The translations under genes and the position numbers were made by a program. Below the pieces are notes generated by a model, which was not told the origin of the DNA, searched no databases, and was given only the letters and a program-made list of their open reading frames with translations. Of a stretch of 64,000 nt of DNA, positions 49,427 through 60,700 are shown one piece after another; the first letter of the stretch is position 1; every line of letters starts with the position of its first letter. The stretch is from Escallonia rubra (Eukaryota > Streptophyta > Magnoliopsida > Escalloniales > Escalloniaceae), in assembly GCA_033065855.1 (NCBI GenBank), contig JAVXUO010001251.1, forward strand, positions 370,043-434,042. Direction: 5' to 3'.

Positions 49427-50320
49427 CTATGTTACATGGATTCGGTGTCGGTGTCCGGATCGGGTACGTGTCCGAGTGTCGGACTCGCTTATTTTCGAAA
49501 TTCTAGAATACGTGGATACCGTCCAAAAGTTGGATACGGGTACGGGGACACGTCGTACATAATATATATTACATTTATATTCCTACTATAGTGCGCTACT
49601 AAACATCATATATAAGTATATAACTAATTACTATAGTATACATAAATATTCTGACTAGAATGCTATGAATGTGAGGTAGAGCATCAAGATATGTGTTAAA
49701 TTGGACCATTGGAGAGGGTTGGCAAAGAAGTATCTCTTGAGTTGTCATTAAAATTTATGAATTTAAAATTTGAGCTGCCATTGTCAAAAAGTAACATATT
49801 TTAGATTTTTAACATAGTTGGAGATATTGTACAGTTAAAAGGCTGAAAGAACATTTTAAGAGGCCATGCTTTGCATCCCATCTCAGGGATGTGTGGTACA
49901 ACAGTACTGGGCTTGTGGCAGATAAGACAGCAAAAAGGTAAAAAAAAAGGTTATGGCTGATTGAAAACCCCTCCTCAGTCGTCATTTTAACTTGCAAGAG
50001 TGCAAGACAAGTTTGTGCGTCTCTCGAGGTGAAGTTACAGAGAAATCCTTCTCTCTCCCTTGTGCTGCTGCTCCTCCTCTTTCCTCATCTTATGCTTCTC
50101 CTTCTCTTCTTCTTTCTTCTGCAGATTCATTTTTTCCTTCTTCATTTCATCTGGATTAAAAGTTGCCCAAGAATCTTCTTCATCCTCTAATTAGCCACAG
50201 AGACATGAGCCGTGTCCGATCTCAATCCAAAGGGTTCGATACGGCTTCCGTACCCGTGTCAGAGTCGTGTCATCTGGACACTGCCCCTTCACCCCAAAGT
50301 GAAGGGTCCATGTAACATAG
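49427..50320. mobile_element. TIR DNA element inserted in the copia relic
   Basis: An 894-bp element with perfect 14-bp inverted ends CTATGTTACATGGA / TCCATGTAACATAG, flanked by the duplication GTTAGGCC (49419-49426 and 50321-50328). The next base is C on both sides, so 8 bp (hAT-like) or 9 bp (Mutator-like) cannot be told apart. Subterminal DNA is rich in CGGGTACGTGTCCG-type words at both ends. No transposase is visible. The copia sequence continues across the insertion. Confidence 0.85.
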
Positions 50321-50872
50321 GTTAGGCCCACAAGGAAGCTAGTCGCTATAGGAAGGATCACACAAAGTTTGAGGAGGTAAATCATTAATGAAGAACACTT
50401 CACCATTCCCATAATCGACAAAGAACACTATTTCATGACGTTTGTTGATGATTTCTCCCATTACAATTATGTTTACCTTACAAGTGAATATCAAAGGCAC
50501 TCAATAAGTTTACATTCTTCAAAGTAGAGGTTGAGACCCAACATGACAAAAAGATTAAGGTAATTTGATCTGACTTGGGTAGTAAATATTATGGGAAGAT
50601 ATGATGAGTCTTGGCAGTGACCATTTGCTAAGTATCTCAAAATCTATGGAATTTTAGTACGATACACAATGCCTAAGATTGAAGTATTAGAACAGCGAAC
50701 TCCCCCACACCCCCCCACCCATGCACACATAATAAAAATGGTGAGAGATATGGTTAGACATACAACCTTACCAAATTTTTTTAATAAATAAGCCTTGATA
50801 ATTAACAAATGGCTATGTTCTTAATTTGGTTCGTAGTAAGTCAATTCGTAAGACACTTTATGAATTGTGAAT

Positions 50873-51815
50873 TGGTAAATAACTTGTGTTAAATTACCTT
50901 CGTGTGTCGGTTTTAACAGAGGCTGGGTCAAATAATCCTAAAGAAAAGTATACACGACCTAGTCCAATGTTCCACTACGGGGTATTGTCTTCTTTAAAAG
51001 GACTAATCAATATATGCTTAAGAGTTCATTGACAATACCTCCATTAGTACGCAGTTGATTTAGGATCTCCATCTACCCTAGTATACAGCAAGTATAGGAT
51101 CTCACAATCCACCTCCCTTGGGATCTAGTGTCCTCACTGGTACTCTTTTAGTATCCCTAGGGCCAATCTCACAGTCTGTTTTTATACCTTTTGTAATGAC
51201 CAAATCAACGGCCCCATCACAAAGCGTTGTCTTCCTAGAAAAAACTAGTCAATAGGTACTTAAGAGTTCATCAACGTGAACAAAATTTTATAAGGTCAAA
51301 TTCTTTCTCTCTCACTTCAAAAGTGGGACAATATCTAACTTAACCTTATATCACACATGGCACAAGACCTCCCCTTTAGATCTAACTTAATATTATCTGA
51401 TACATAGTCCAGGACCTCTTTTAGTACACAGTCGACGTGGAATCTCCATCCACCCTAGTACAAATTAAGTGTAGGATTTCACAAATCACCATCCTTGGGT
51501 CCCAGCGTCTTCAATGGCAGACATCTAGCACCATTAGAGCCACGTTTTGGCATAACATTAGTTCTCCCAGGGTCTGTTCTGATACCATTTCTAACGACCC
51601 GGTCTAGAGCCCCATCACAACGTGTTGTGTCCCTGAAAAAACCTATTAACAATGACTTATAAGCCTAAATTTTTTCTTTCCCACTTCTGATACCCCAAAA
51701 CCTTCCCCAGTAGACAACTTATTTGGCCTTATAAGTTCTTGTTAATGAACTCGTAATCACCTTTTGGCTAGCCCTTTTGAGGGAAGCAACGCCCTGTAGT
51801 CGGATCCTGAACCGA
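50873..51815. mobile_element. Repeat of about 0.94 kb inserted in the copia relic
   Basis: The copia frame stops after KTLYELW near 50873 and recognisable copia sequence returns only after about 51815. The interval holds two diverged direct copies of a segment of about 210 bp (about 51058-51265 and 51420-51650) sharing GGATCTCCATCTACCCTAGTA-like, AGTCTGTTTTTATACC-like and GCCCCATCACAA words. The class of element and its exact ends are unknown. Confidence 0.5.
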
Positions 51816-53366
51816 GTTGTTAGAAAAGTGATATCGATTCTAGTTCCTTAATCCTCATACCAGAATTGTTGAGCTTGGTTATGGAGTATGAATAGAGGAT
51901 ACTCAAATCAGTGGGAGTTTATTCCTCATCATTTTAATTTTTGAGAAGAGCGTGACCCCCACCTATGGATCTTATTAGCAACATTGTTTTTGTTCCTATT
52001 GCCTATAGTGATGTTGCAACTGACCACATTGAGCCAATTATTGCAACAAGAATCTAATCTAATCCTCTTAAAGAGCCAATAACAATATCGACAGTCTCAA
52101 TGAACTAGAAGGCCTACTGTGCGTAATGATTATGCTCAGGAGCGAGAGATTGATATTAGTCATGATGTTGATCCTGTGATACTTAGCGATGCTGTTAACA
52201 AGCAACATTTTTTCTAAATGGGCGGAGGCGATGAAAGTTAGCATCACTTGCAACTAATGAAATCTGAAAACTTATAGAATTGCCTAAAAGGTGTAACATT
52301 GTTTGCTGCAAATGGGTTTTGAAATGTGACTCTAAAAGCAATACTGAAAGACCTAAAACTAGATTAGTTGCTAAAGGTTTGTGCTCATAAGAAAATAATT
52401 GATAGCAAAGAGACTTTCTACAGTCTCTTCTAACCATTCACTCTAGATAATCTTGTCTTTGACTGCTCATTTTGACTCAAGGTTTTATCAAATTGATGTC
52501 AAAACCGTTCTTTTAGATGGACATCTAGATGAAATGTCTACGGTCCAATCTAAAGGTCTTCGAGTGAAAGGTAACGAGCATCTTGTTTGTAACGTATAGA
52601 AGTCCGTTTGTGATTTAGAGAAGTGTTATATGAAGTTTCATGAAGTTGTGACTTCCTTTGGTTTTTAAGAAAATGTAGTGAATCAATATATCTATCTTAA
52701 TACCAATGGGAGCAAGTTTATATTAGTAGTATTGTATGTTGATGACATCTTATTATCAAGTAGTGATCTAGGGCTTCTACTAAGGATATTCGATAACTTT
52801 GAGATGAAGGATCCTGGCCATTTTTTAGGCATTGGAACTAACGGTGATTGCAAGTGCAGCCATTTAAGTTTGTCTCCACGAGCTCATATCAAGAAGGTAC
52901 TTCATCATTTTCAGATGGGGACAAGCTCTCCTAAGAATGCATCCATTGCAAAAGGAGAAACCTTAAATAGATGTCAATTAATGTCCTAAAATGATCTCGA
53001 ACATGAGCAAATGAAAGATGTTATTTATGCCTCCAACGTGGGTAGTCATATGTATGCTCAAGTTTGCATAAGACTTAGGTGCCTAAGTAACTCAAGAATA
53101 GCATATTGGAGAGCTGCAAAGACATTTATGAGGTATTTGCAAAGGACCAAAGTTTTTATGCTTATATAGAAGTGATTTGACAATCTTGAAGTAATTGGTC
53201 ACTCACACTCAAATTTTGCGGAAGGTTTAGTGATAGAAAATCCACTTCAGGCTTTTATGTTTATGTTGGCAGATGGAGCATTGTTTTGGGAAAGTGTTAA
53301 GCTGGCACTTGTGATATCTTCGACCATGCATACAGAGTTTGTGGCTTGCTATGAAATTACTGTTCC

Positions 53367-53371
53367 GGTAG
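53367..53371. repeat. Left target-site duplication of the gypsy element
   Basis: GGTAG, repeated at 63697-63701. It joins the two halves of the copia RNase H region across the gypsy insertion. Confidence 0.95.
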
Positions 53372-53764
53372 TGTTGCTGATGAAATCTGGGACGCAACTT
53401 GACTTCCTTGTGAATAGACCTGCACACCACAGTCAACACCGGTGATTCGCCGGAAGAGTTTCCGGCGAGGAAAGCTCCGATGCTTAAGTCAGAAATCTGT
53501 CTTAAGAAGAGATTAGTTCTCGGTTTTGTGTCTTACCTTTTCTCTTCCCTTCCCTTTCTTTATATAGCACTTTATTTATGAGGGGGGTTACTCAACTAAA
53601 TGATCCATTAGATTCTTGAATGGACAGTTTTAGTACAATTCAATGGGGAGTTACCAGACTTTTAAGAGTTTACAACGGCTCTTTCTATTCTGATGAATAG
53701 TTTGACTGCTCTTTGGATGAAGACACGTGTCTTCATCCTAAGCCATGGTTTATTTCCCATATCA
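53372..53764 (-). repeat. 3' LTR of the gypsy element (393 bp)
   Basis: Nearly identical to 63306-63696. The only difference seen is at GGCGAGGAAAGCTCC here versus GGCGGAAACCTCC there (a 2-bp indel and one substitution). It starts TGTTGC and ends ATATCA on the plus strand. Confidence 0.95.
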
Positions 53765-53778
53765 TTTGCCCCCAATCC
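53765..53778 (-). promoter_or_regulatory. Polypurine tract
   Basis: In element orientation GGATTGGGGGCAAA directly precedes the 3' LTR, the expected place for the plus-strand primer of reverse transcription. Confidence 0.8.
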
Positions 53779-53814
53779 TATACTCATGAGTGAGTGTGGG
53801 ATTTTAGTACAGGT

Positions 53815-55107
53815 CTCACTTATTCGGCCAGACGAGTAGAGAGCTAAGCCATATGCGCAGCTCGTCTACTCGGCCAGACGAGTAGAGAGCTAAGGCATAT
53901 GCGCAGCTCGTCTACTCGGCCAGACGAGTAGAGAGCTAAGGCATATGCGCAGCTCGTCTACTCGGCCAGACGAGTAGAGAGCTAAGGCATATGCGCAGCT
54001 CGTCTACTCGGCCAGACGAGTAGAGAGCTAAGCCATATGCGCAGCTCGTCTACTCGGCCAGACGAGTAGAGAGCTAAGCCATATGCGCAGCTCGTCTACT
54101 CGGCCAGACGAGTAGAGAGCTAAGCCATATGCGCAGCTCGTCTACTCGGCCAGACGAGTAGAGAGCTAAGCCATATGCGCAGCTCGTCTACTCGTCCAGA
54201 CGAGTAGAGAGTCAAAGCATATACGCAGCTCGTCCACTCGGCCAGACGAGTAGAGGCGTAAGCCTTGTGAGGCAGCTCGTCTACTCGGCCAAGCGAGTAG
54301 AGGCGTAAGCCTTGAGAGGCAGCTCGTCTACTCGGCCAAGCGAGTAGAGGCGTAAGCCATGAGGGGCAGCTCGTCTACTCGGCCAAGCGAGCAGAGGCGT
54401 AAGCCTTGAGAGGCAGCTCGTCTACTCGGCCAAGCGAGTAGAGGCGTAAGCCATGAGGGGCAGCTCGTCTACTCGGCCAAGCGAGCAGAGGCGTAAGCCT
54501 TGAGAGGCAGCTCGTCTACTCGGCCAAGCGAGTAGAGGCGTAAGCCTTGTGAGGCAGCTCTTCTACTCGGCCAGGCGAGTAGAGGCGTAAGCCTTGAGGG
54601 GCAACTCGTCTATTCGGCCAAGCGAGTAGAGGCGTAAGCCTTGAGAGGCAGCTCGTCTACTCGGCCAAGCGAGTAGAGGCGTAAGCCATGATTGGCAGCT
54701 CGTCTACTCGGCCAAGCGAGTAGAGGCGTAAGCCTTGAGAGGCAGCTCGTCTACTCGGCCAAGCGAGTAGAGGCGTAAGCCATGATTGGCAGCTCGTCTA
54801 CTCGGCCAAGCGAGTAGAGGCGTAAGCCTTGAGAGGCAGCTCGTCTACTCGGCCAAGCGAATAGAGGCGTAAGCCTTGAGGCAGCTCGTCTACTCGGCCA
54901 AGCGAGTAGAGGCGTAAGCCATGAGGGGCAGCTCGTCTACTCGGCCAAGCGAGTAGAGGCGTAAGCCTTGAGAGGCAGCTCGTCTACTCGACCAAGCGAA
55001 TAGAGGCGTAAGCCTTGAGAGGCAGCTCGTCTACTCGACCAAGCGAATAGAGGCGTAAGCCTTGTGAGGCAGCTCGTCTACTCGGCCAAACGAGTAGAGG
55101 CTTAGTT
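53815..55107. repeat. Minisatellite array, about 27 units of 46-47 bp
   Basis: Nine 46-bp type-A units (53820-54235; each with CTACTCGGCCAGACGAGTAG then AGCTAAGSCATATGCGCAG) are followed by 18 type-B units, mostly 47 bp (54236-55100; CTACTCGGCCAAGCGAGTAG then GCGTAAGCC). Every unit carries the inverted pair CTACTCG / CGAGTAG, so each can form a hairpin. Type-B units alternate between CCTTGAGAGGCAG and CCATGAGGGGCAG (or CCATGATTGGCAG) variants, a sign of dimer-wise amplification. The array lies in the element's 3' UTR and directly upstream of the antisense gene promoter. Confidence 0.95.
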
Positions 55108-55203
55108 GATGTCGGAGGGTAAAAAAGTAAGTTTGATCTTACTGTTTTAACCGATGGATGACACGTGTCCCCTTTTTACTTTGGGATCTGTCCAGGGCAA
55201 ATT

Positions 55204-55216
55204 CTCTATAAAGAGG
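55204..55216 (+). promoter_or_regulatory. TATA box of the antisense gene
   Basis: CTCTATAAAGAGG, with TATAAAG at 55207-55213. A pyrimidine-rich likely start region follows at about 55230-55260, and the leader from there to the ATG at 55404 contains no other ATG. It sits about 100 bp after the minisatellite. Confidence 0.7.
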
Positions 55217-55403
55217 GGCTCTTTCACTTTCATTCTTCACTTTTCACTTTTCACTTTTCTTTCAGTCGTGAGAGAAGAAGCGGGTGATTTCGAGAGTTCG
55301 CCGGAGGAAAATTCTGAGTTCTTTGTGTTTGAAGGTTTTTCTCTTTCTTCAAGTAAGCCTCAGATTTATTTTCTTTTGAATTTCTTGTTTGTAGATCCAG
55401 AAA

Positions 55404-57487
55404 ATGTCTAGTCAAGAAGATGAACATGTTTCTGGGTTAAGTAGAGATCCAACACCTGTTAGGGTCGAACCTACTTTTGATCCTTTATTCTTAGAGGTAG
55501 GAATTCCTTTGATTCCTTATCAGGAGTCAAGGGGGCCTTCTGCTAGGGAGATTTTAGCCGACAAGGCTCAGAGTCCTAAGCCTTTTGATGCTCATACGTT
55601 AAGGAGTAGGCTAAGTAGTTATGATCTCAAAATTTTAAGGGAGAAATGTGAAATTCCTCCTAGCATACATTTGAGGTTGCCTGGCGATGGTGAAGCAGCT
55701 AACATGTCTACCCTAAATGAGATAGGGGTTTACTATGACACATTTGTTAACGGGTTTAGGGTGCCAATACATCCTTTCTTCATCAGGGTGTTGAATGCAT
55801 ATGGTTTGGCGCCCGGCCAATTTTCTCCTCATGCTTGGCGCTTTTTATCTTTCTTTATATTCCAATGCCATAGGCTTGGTCTACGACCTAGATTGAGGGT
55901 GTTCAGGTGGTTCTTCACCGTTTGTACTATTACTAGACAAGTTGGGTGGTATTTCTTAACTCGGCGCTCCAAGGCTAAAGCCAACTTGTTTCCTCACCCT
56001 CCATCGTCAAACTATCACTGGAAAGACAGATTTCTATTTGTGAAACTTCCAAAGTCTCAAAGAAATGTCGTCAATAATATGTGGCATCCAGAATGTGATA
56101 CTAGGTTGTGTAATACATTGAAAGAAAAGAATCTGAATGAAACTGACCTAGATCATATTGAGAAGCTCAAATCGGCCGAGCCTTTAGAGTCAAAGTACCC
56201 TTTAAGTAATGACCAGCTTCGTGAGTGTGGAATCATCTTTTCACTCGAGGAGGATTTGGATGAAGAAGAAGAGGGCGAGAATGATCCTGGTAATGTACTT
56301 ATGCATGAGCGTCTTAATTTGTCATGGTCTGCCTTGATCTCATCATTTTTCCTTTTGCAGAAACTATGTCTTCAAAAGGTACTCGCGGAAGCGTCGGTGG
56401 CAACCGTGTGGACTCTCCTTTTTTCAATACTCAAGGGGTATTACCAGAAATAATTCCAGACGAATTGGCATCTGTTCATGGAGTGGATGAAGGAGTCCAG
56501 GACTTGGATTTCGATGCTTTAACGGAAGAGCCTCAGCCGAAGAGATTAATGACTGAGGATATTGTTCTTGGGCTTGCGAGTAAAGACAAGGGAAAGGAGC
56601 AATCTAAAAGGAAGAGAACGGTCAAGGTTGGTACCTCATCCTCTGCTCGGTCTGATACTCCTCATAGGCCTGACTGGAATTTGTCAATCGAGGAGTCTGT
56701 TTTTAAGAGTTCCCGCACGGCTTGGGAATGGTCAAGCAAGGGGATTATTCCAATGGATCGAGTCACGCTTTCTGGCTATGATATTAGCAATACAGCCAAT
56801 GGGATGGTTCAGCTGACTTCGCAGGTAAGATTTATGACGAGCATTCTTTTCCCTTCCTCTTATGAAGCTTAGTTTTTTATTTCTTGCTTTCTTCTGCAGG
56901 CGCTAGCTCAAGTGCAGATTGGGGCCGAGAAATTGATCGCTGCCGAGAAGGTATTGGATGAAGAGAGGAAACTTGTTCATGTGGAAAACAACTTTCGTCG
57001 AGAAGCAGAGAAGAAAGTGGAAGACTTGAGTAGGGCGTTGCAAAAGGTGCAACTCTCTGAAGTCTCTCTTGTGGCTCGGATTGAACGACTCGAGGCTGAG
57101 AAGAGGAATGTTGGACTGAATGCTGTTCAGAGTTTCAAGAGGTCCAAGGCCTACACTGATCAGCGTCTGCATGATTCGAAGAGAGCCTTGGTCTATGGTT
57201 ATAATGCTTGCAAGAAAGATATTTTGAAAGATTATGCTGACATGGACCTGAGTATTTACGAGCATAAGTATGCTCGTGAAGTTGCAGCTGACGAGAGCAA
57301 TCGAAGGGAGGTGTCTGAAGCTCGGGTGATCTCTCAGGCCCCTGCGCACCCCAGTCCTTCATCGAGTCGAAGTCTCGGGATGTCCGGTGTTGCTTCAGCA
57401 GTGGTTACGGTTCCTCAGTGTATGGAGATAAGAGCTGAGCTACCCCAGGATACTGAGAAGGACGCGTCACCTGAAGCTGCTGAGTAG
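55404..57487 (+). CDS. Antisense extra gene of the gypsy element, Transposase_28-like
   Basis: Three exons with consensus junctions: 55404-56289, 56361-56824, 56900-57487; 645 residues without a stop. Residues about 95-215 read like the 'putative gypsy type transposon' (Transposase_28) domain of plants: GVYYDTFVNGFRVPIHPFF, LNAYGLAPGQFSPHAWRFL, RWFFTVC. An acidic patch (EEDLDEEEEGE, about 281-291) precedes exon 2, a basic SKRKRTVK stretch at 377-384 may be a nuclear signal, and residues about 455-520 form a charged coiled coil (EKVLDEERKL ... RIERLEAEKR). It runs against gag-pol and has its own TATA box. The biochemical role of this domain is unknown. Extra ORFs, sense or antisense, have been reported in Tat elements; the domain call is from pattern recall. 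Confidence 0.82.
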
Positions 57488-57773
57488 GATCTTTGTTTTG
57501 TAATTGACTGAGACTTGAGATTTCTATGTAAACATTATGTTTAATGGAATTGAAGTCTCCTTTTGCAAGATTTTATCTTATATCAACTGCATTAAAATAA
57601 ACCCCGGGCTATATTGAGCCGACTGAAAAGAAGATTAATATAAAAGAAATTGAAATTGGGCTTTCGCCGAAGAGAATAAAATTGGGCTTAAGCCGAAGTT
57701 TGAGCGATCATAGCCATGAGCAAGATACAAAATGTAATGTATAGGAGTAGGTGGCCCCCAATTTTGATCTTGT
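57488..57773. other. Convergent 3' ends of the antisense gene and gag-pol
   Basis: 286 bp between the two stop codons. Contains AATAAA (57596-57601) on the plus strand and other AT-rich signals, so both transcripts probably end in or beyond this interval and may overlap. Confidence 0.5.
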
Positions 57774-60700
57774 TCATGAATAATATCGTCGTAGAGTTCT
57801 GGCGTTCCATGTCCGGGGAATTGCTTTTCCATTCAGGTTTTCCAAATGATACGATCCTGGGCCTCCCAATTTAACCACCCTGTATGGACCTTCCCAATTT
57901 GGCGAGAGTTTTCCAACAGCATCACGTGGAAATGAAGCGTCCAGTCGACGTAAAACAAGATCTCCAATACGAAAAGCACGTGGTTGGACTTTTTTATCAA
58001 AGTATTTGGCCACTCTATGCTGGTAGGCAGCAAGGCGAATGGCGGCTTGATCACGCTTTTCCTCGATGAGGTCCAGATTGCTTCGTAGGCCATTATCATT
58101 GGTATCAGGATTGTATGCCATGAGTCGAACTGATGGCAAACCGATTTCGAGAGGAATGAGAGCCTCTGTTCCAAATGCCAGACTGAATGGAGTTTCACCT
58201 GTGGCGGTGCGTGTTGTGGTATGGTACGCCCAGATAATTTTAGGTAGCTCTTCCACCCATAATCCCTTCGCCCCATCAAGTCGTTTCTTTAATCCTTGTA
58301 GGAGAGTACGATTGGTAACTTCTGTCTGTCCGTTGGTTTGTGGGTGTGCCACTGAGGTGAAACGATGTTCGACAGTCAGGTTAGCACAAAATGTGCGAAA
58401 TGTTGCGTTGTCGAACTGTTTTCCGTTATCAGTGACGAGTACACGTGGTATGCCAAAACGACAGATGACTGCGCGCCAGAAGAATTCCTCGCATTTCTTT
58501 TCTGTGATTGTAGCTAATGCCTCAGCTTCAACCCATTTGGTGAAGTAATCAATTGTAACAATCACGAACTTACGCTGTGCGGAGGCAGGGGGAAAAGGGC
58601 CTAATATGTCCATTCCCCACATTGCGAAAGGTATTGGGCTTTTCATCATGTTTAGAGGAGTGGGCGCTTGTTTGGGAATAGAGGCAAAGCGCTGACATGC
58701 ATCACATTTCTTTGTATATTCCAAGGCGTCATGCTGCATGGTTGGCCAATAGTATCCTTGTCGAAGGACTTTATGAGCCAAAGCTCGTCCTCCAAGGTGT
58801 TGGCCACAAATACCTTCATGTACTTCACGAAGAGCATAATCCGCCTCCTCTGGGGTGAGGCACCGAAGGTAGGGGAGAGTGAACGATCGCTTGTAAAGTG
58901 CATCTTCCACTACCGCATAGCGAGCTGAGCGTGAAATGATCTTTCTGGCATCTTTAGAGTTAATAGGCAGGGTACCTTTCAGAAGGTAATCCTTTATGGG
59001 ATCAATCCAGGATGGTTCCTGCTCAATCTGCAAAGTTTCACGCCCAATGATGCTTGGTTCACGTAGTAGTTCCAAGTGGACCGTGCGACCAAATCCTGAT
59101 GGGTCAAGGGAAGCCAGACGGGAGAGTGCATCAGCTGATACATTGTCTACTCGGCTGATGTGAGTAATGCGGAACTGCACAAAAGATGTTGCGAGTTCTT
59201 TTGCCTTATGAAGATAATCGGCCATCTTCGGATCACGGGCTTCATATTCACCAGACAGCTGTTTTACAACAAGCTGAGAGTCACTGTGAGCATGGAGGGT
59301 TTGCGCTTTCATTGCATGAGCCAGGTGCATTCCTGCTATCAAAGCCTCATACTCGGCTTCGTTGTTAGATGCCTGAAAATTAAAACGAAGGGCATATTCG
59401 ACAACGAGTCCTTCTGGTCCTTTGAGGATAAGTCCTGCTCCACTGCCCATGGTATTTGACGACCCATCGACGTAAAGCGTCCATGCAAATATTTCTGGTT
59501 GGGTGACGTGTGGTTCGGCTTCATCAATTGGAAGGGTGCATTCAACAACGAAATCAGCCAACGCTTGACCTTTAATAGAAGGACGAGGCTTGTATTGTAT
59601 GTCGAACTCTCCCAATTCAACCGACCAAGGAACCAGACGACCAGATAAGTCAGGTTTGTGTAGTATCCGCCTGAGTGGCTTGTCGGTGAGCACTGTTATC
59701 GTATGTGATTGAAAGTACGGACGGAGCTTTCTCGCGGCTATGAGAAGGGAAAAGGCGAGCTTTTCTGCAGTGGGATAGCGCAATTCGGCGCCTTGAAGCA
59801 CTTTGCTGACATAATATATAGGGAATTGTTTGCTATCCTCTTCTCGGATGAGTACCGCGCTGACGGCAAAATCAGTTACCGCTAGATAGATGAAGAGCAT
59901 TTCTCCTTCAATTGGCTTGGAGAGGAGAGGCGGGGATGCCAAGTATTCTTTCAATGCCTCGAATGATGTTTGGCATTCAGCTGTCCACTCGAAATTTTTG
60001 ATGTTCTTGAGGGCAGTAAAGAATGGGAGGCAACGCTCAGCCGATCTGGAAAGGAAACGGTTTAGGGCGGCAATACGACCCGTCAGTACTTGGATTTCCT
60101 TTATTCTTCGTGGTGCTGCCATATCTTGAATGGCGCTGATCTTCTCTGGATTAGCTTCTATACCCCTGTGAGAAACCATGAAGCCCAGAAACTTTCCAGA
60201 GGATACTCCAAAAGCACACTTTGCTGGGTTGAGGCGCATATGATATTTGCGTAGTATAGCAAAGCATTCTTCCAAATCTGAGATGTGGTCTGTTGCTCGC
60301 AAGCTCTTGACGAGCATGTCATCTACGTACACCTCCATATTCTTGCCCACCAAAGGTTGGAAAATTTTGTCAACCAGTCGCTGGTAAGTAGCACCAGCGT
60401 TCTTCAATCCAAATGGCATGACCTTGTAGCAAAAGAGGCCTTGATCCGTGATGAAGGCCGTTTTGCCCACATCTTCTTCCTGCATTCGGATTTGGTTGTA
60501 TCCGGAGAAGGCATCCATGAAACTCAAGAGTTCATGTCCGGATGTGGCGTCGATTAGAGTGTCGATGCGCGGCAAAGGATAGCTATCTTTGGGACAGGCC
60601 TTGTTTAAATCCGTGTAATCGATGCAGATGCGCCATTTGCCAGTGCCTGCCTTGGGTACCATAACCACATTGGCTATCCATTCTGGATAGTCAATTTCTG

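Larger units (their letters stand above)
49285..53371 (+). pseudogene. Decayed Ty1/copia retrotransposon, left part
   Basis: Plus-strand traces in the correct order, with many stops: gag (about 49330-49425, MNSLPPKFGQLKVVSNFL); integrase core (about 50430-50790, FVDDFSHYNYVYL, AKYL, RYTMP); post-integrase (about 50820-50873, LNLVRSKSIRKTLYELW); reverse transcriptase (about 52680-52980, VLYVDDILLSSSD, MKDPGHFLGI); RNase H (about 53220-53371, FMLADGALFWESVK, STMHTEFVACYE). Two elements interrupt it (49427-50320 and about 50,873-51,815), and the gypsy element at 53372 splits its RNase H. The remainder resumes at 63702. No LTR of this element was identified. It cannot be functional. Confidence 0.85.

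Noticed and set aside
53815..55107. Regular repeats that could suggest a CRISPR-like array
   Set aside because: Units are contiguous with no unique spacers, and the setting is a plant retrotransposon.
55154..55411. 85-codon frame before the antisense gene
   Set aside because: Its ATG lies upstream of the TATA box and the frame spans the promoter and leader.
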